Shown here piece by piece: positions 6,241 to 6,306 of a stretch of DNA of 6,306 nt. The first letter of the stretch is position 1; the number at the start of each line of letters is the position of its first letter. The translations under genes were made by a program, and so were the position numbers. Under the pieces are notes generated by a model. That model was not told where the DNA came from, searched no databases, and saw only the letters and a program-made list of their open reading frames with translations. This DNA is from Globobulimina sp. (taxonomy: Eukaryota; Foraminifera; Rotaliida): assembly GCA_003354225.1 (NCBI GenBank), contig PIVH01000316.1, positions 1 to 6,306 on the forward strand. Reading direction: 5' to 3'.

Positions 6241-6306
6241 CAGACCACCGGCCCGGACCAGACCGATCTTGCCGTCGAGGCGATCCGCGGCGGCCTCGAC
6301 CTCCTC
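6241..6306. other. GC-rich foreign tail, probably a bacterial chimera
   Basis: I count 48 G/C in 66 bases (73%), against roughly 30% for the rest. In the frame starting at 6241 it reads QTTGPDQTDLAVEAIRGG and on. The GC of codon positions 1, 2 and 3 is 18, 10 and 20 of 22, the pattern of high-GC bacterial genes. The DLAVEAIRGG stretch faintly recalls the end of a response-regulator receiver domain, but it is too short to name. The change is abrupt and falls at the sequence end, as in a chimeric contig. Confidence 0.7.

Overview
This looks like a compact, AT-rich nuclear locus of a small eukaryote, with six gene units, at least three short spliceosomal introns and a foreign-looking GC-rich tail. 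The evidence for a eukaryote is GT..AG introns of 58, 58 and 62 bases that restore conserved protein motifs, a secreted histidine acid phosphatase, a ubiquitin-like domain protein, and no bacterial ribosome-binding sites or operons. The base composition (about 30% GC), introns near 60 bases and tight packing are what I would expect of a bdelloid rotifer. A mite, an early-diverging fungus or an amoeba cannot be excluded from this window alone, so the organism call is tentative.

Layout from left to right. (1) Positions 2-503, plus strand: the 3' part of an unrecognised gene, probably two exons, with one hydrophobic segment. (2) Positions 755-2187, minus strand: a complete two-exon histidine acid phosphatase with a signal peptide. 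(3) Positions 2256-4258, plus strand: a complete three-exon transmembrane flavocytochrome of the ferric reductase/NADPH oxidase superfamily, 628 residues. (4) Positions 4343-4858, plus strand: a single-exon protein with a ubiquitin-like domain followed by a small Cys-rich, probably zinc-binding, tail. (5) Positions 5153-5968, minus strand: an unrecognised protein with about four membrane segments and a Cys-rich loop. (6) From 6012 to about 6240, plus strand: the first exon of an unrecognised acidic then Cys-rich protein. From about 6241 to the end the sequence jumps to about 73% GC and reads like bacterial coding DNA, so it is most likely an assembly or library chimera.

Two pairs are head-to-head with very short spacers: phosphatase/reductase (68 bases between ATGs) and membrane protein/acidic protein (43 bases). 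Two pairs are tail-to-tail (503/755 and 4858/5153). The phosphatase would act in a lysosome or outside the cell, and the reductase would carry electrons from cytosolic NAD(P)H across a membrane. Their shared promoter region makes co-regulation plausible, for example in phosphate and iron acquisition, but that is inference. I found no RNA genes, transposons or CRISPR arrays.
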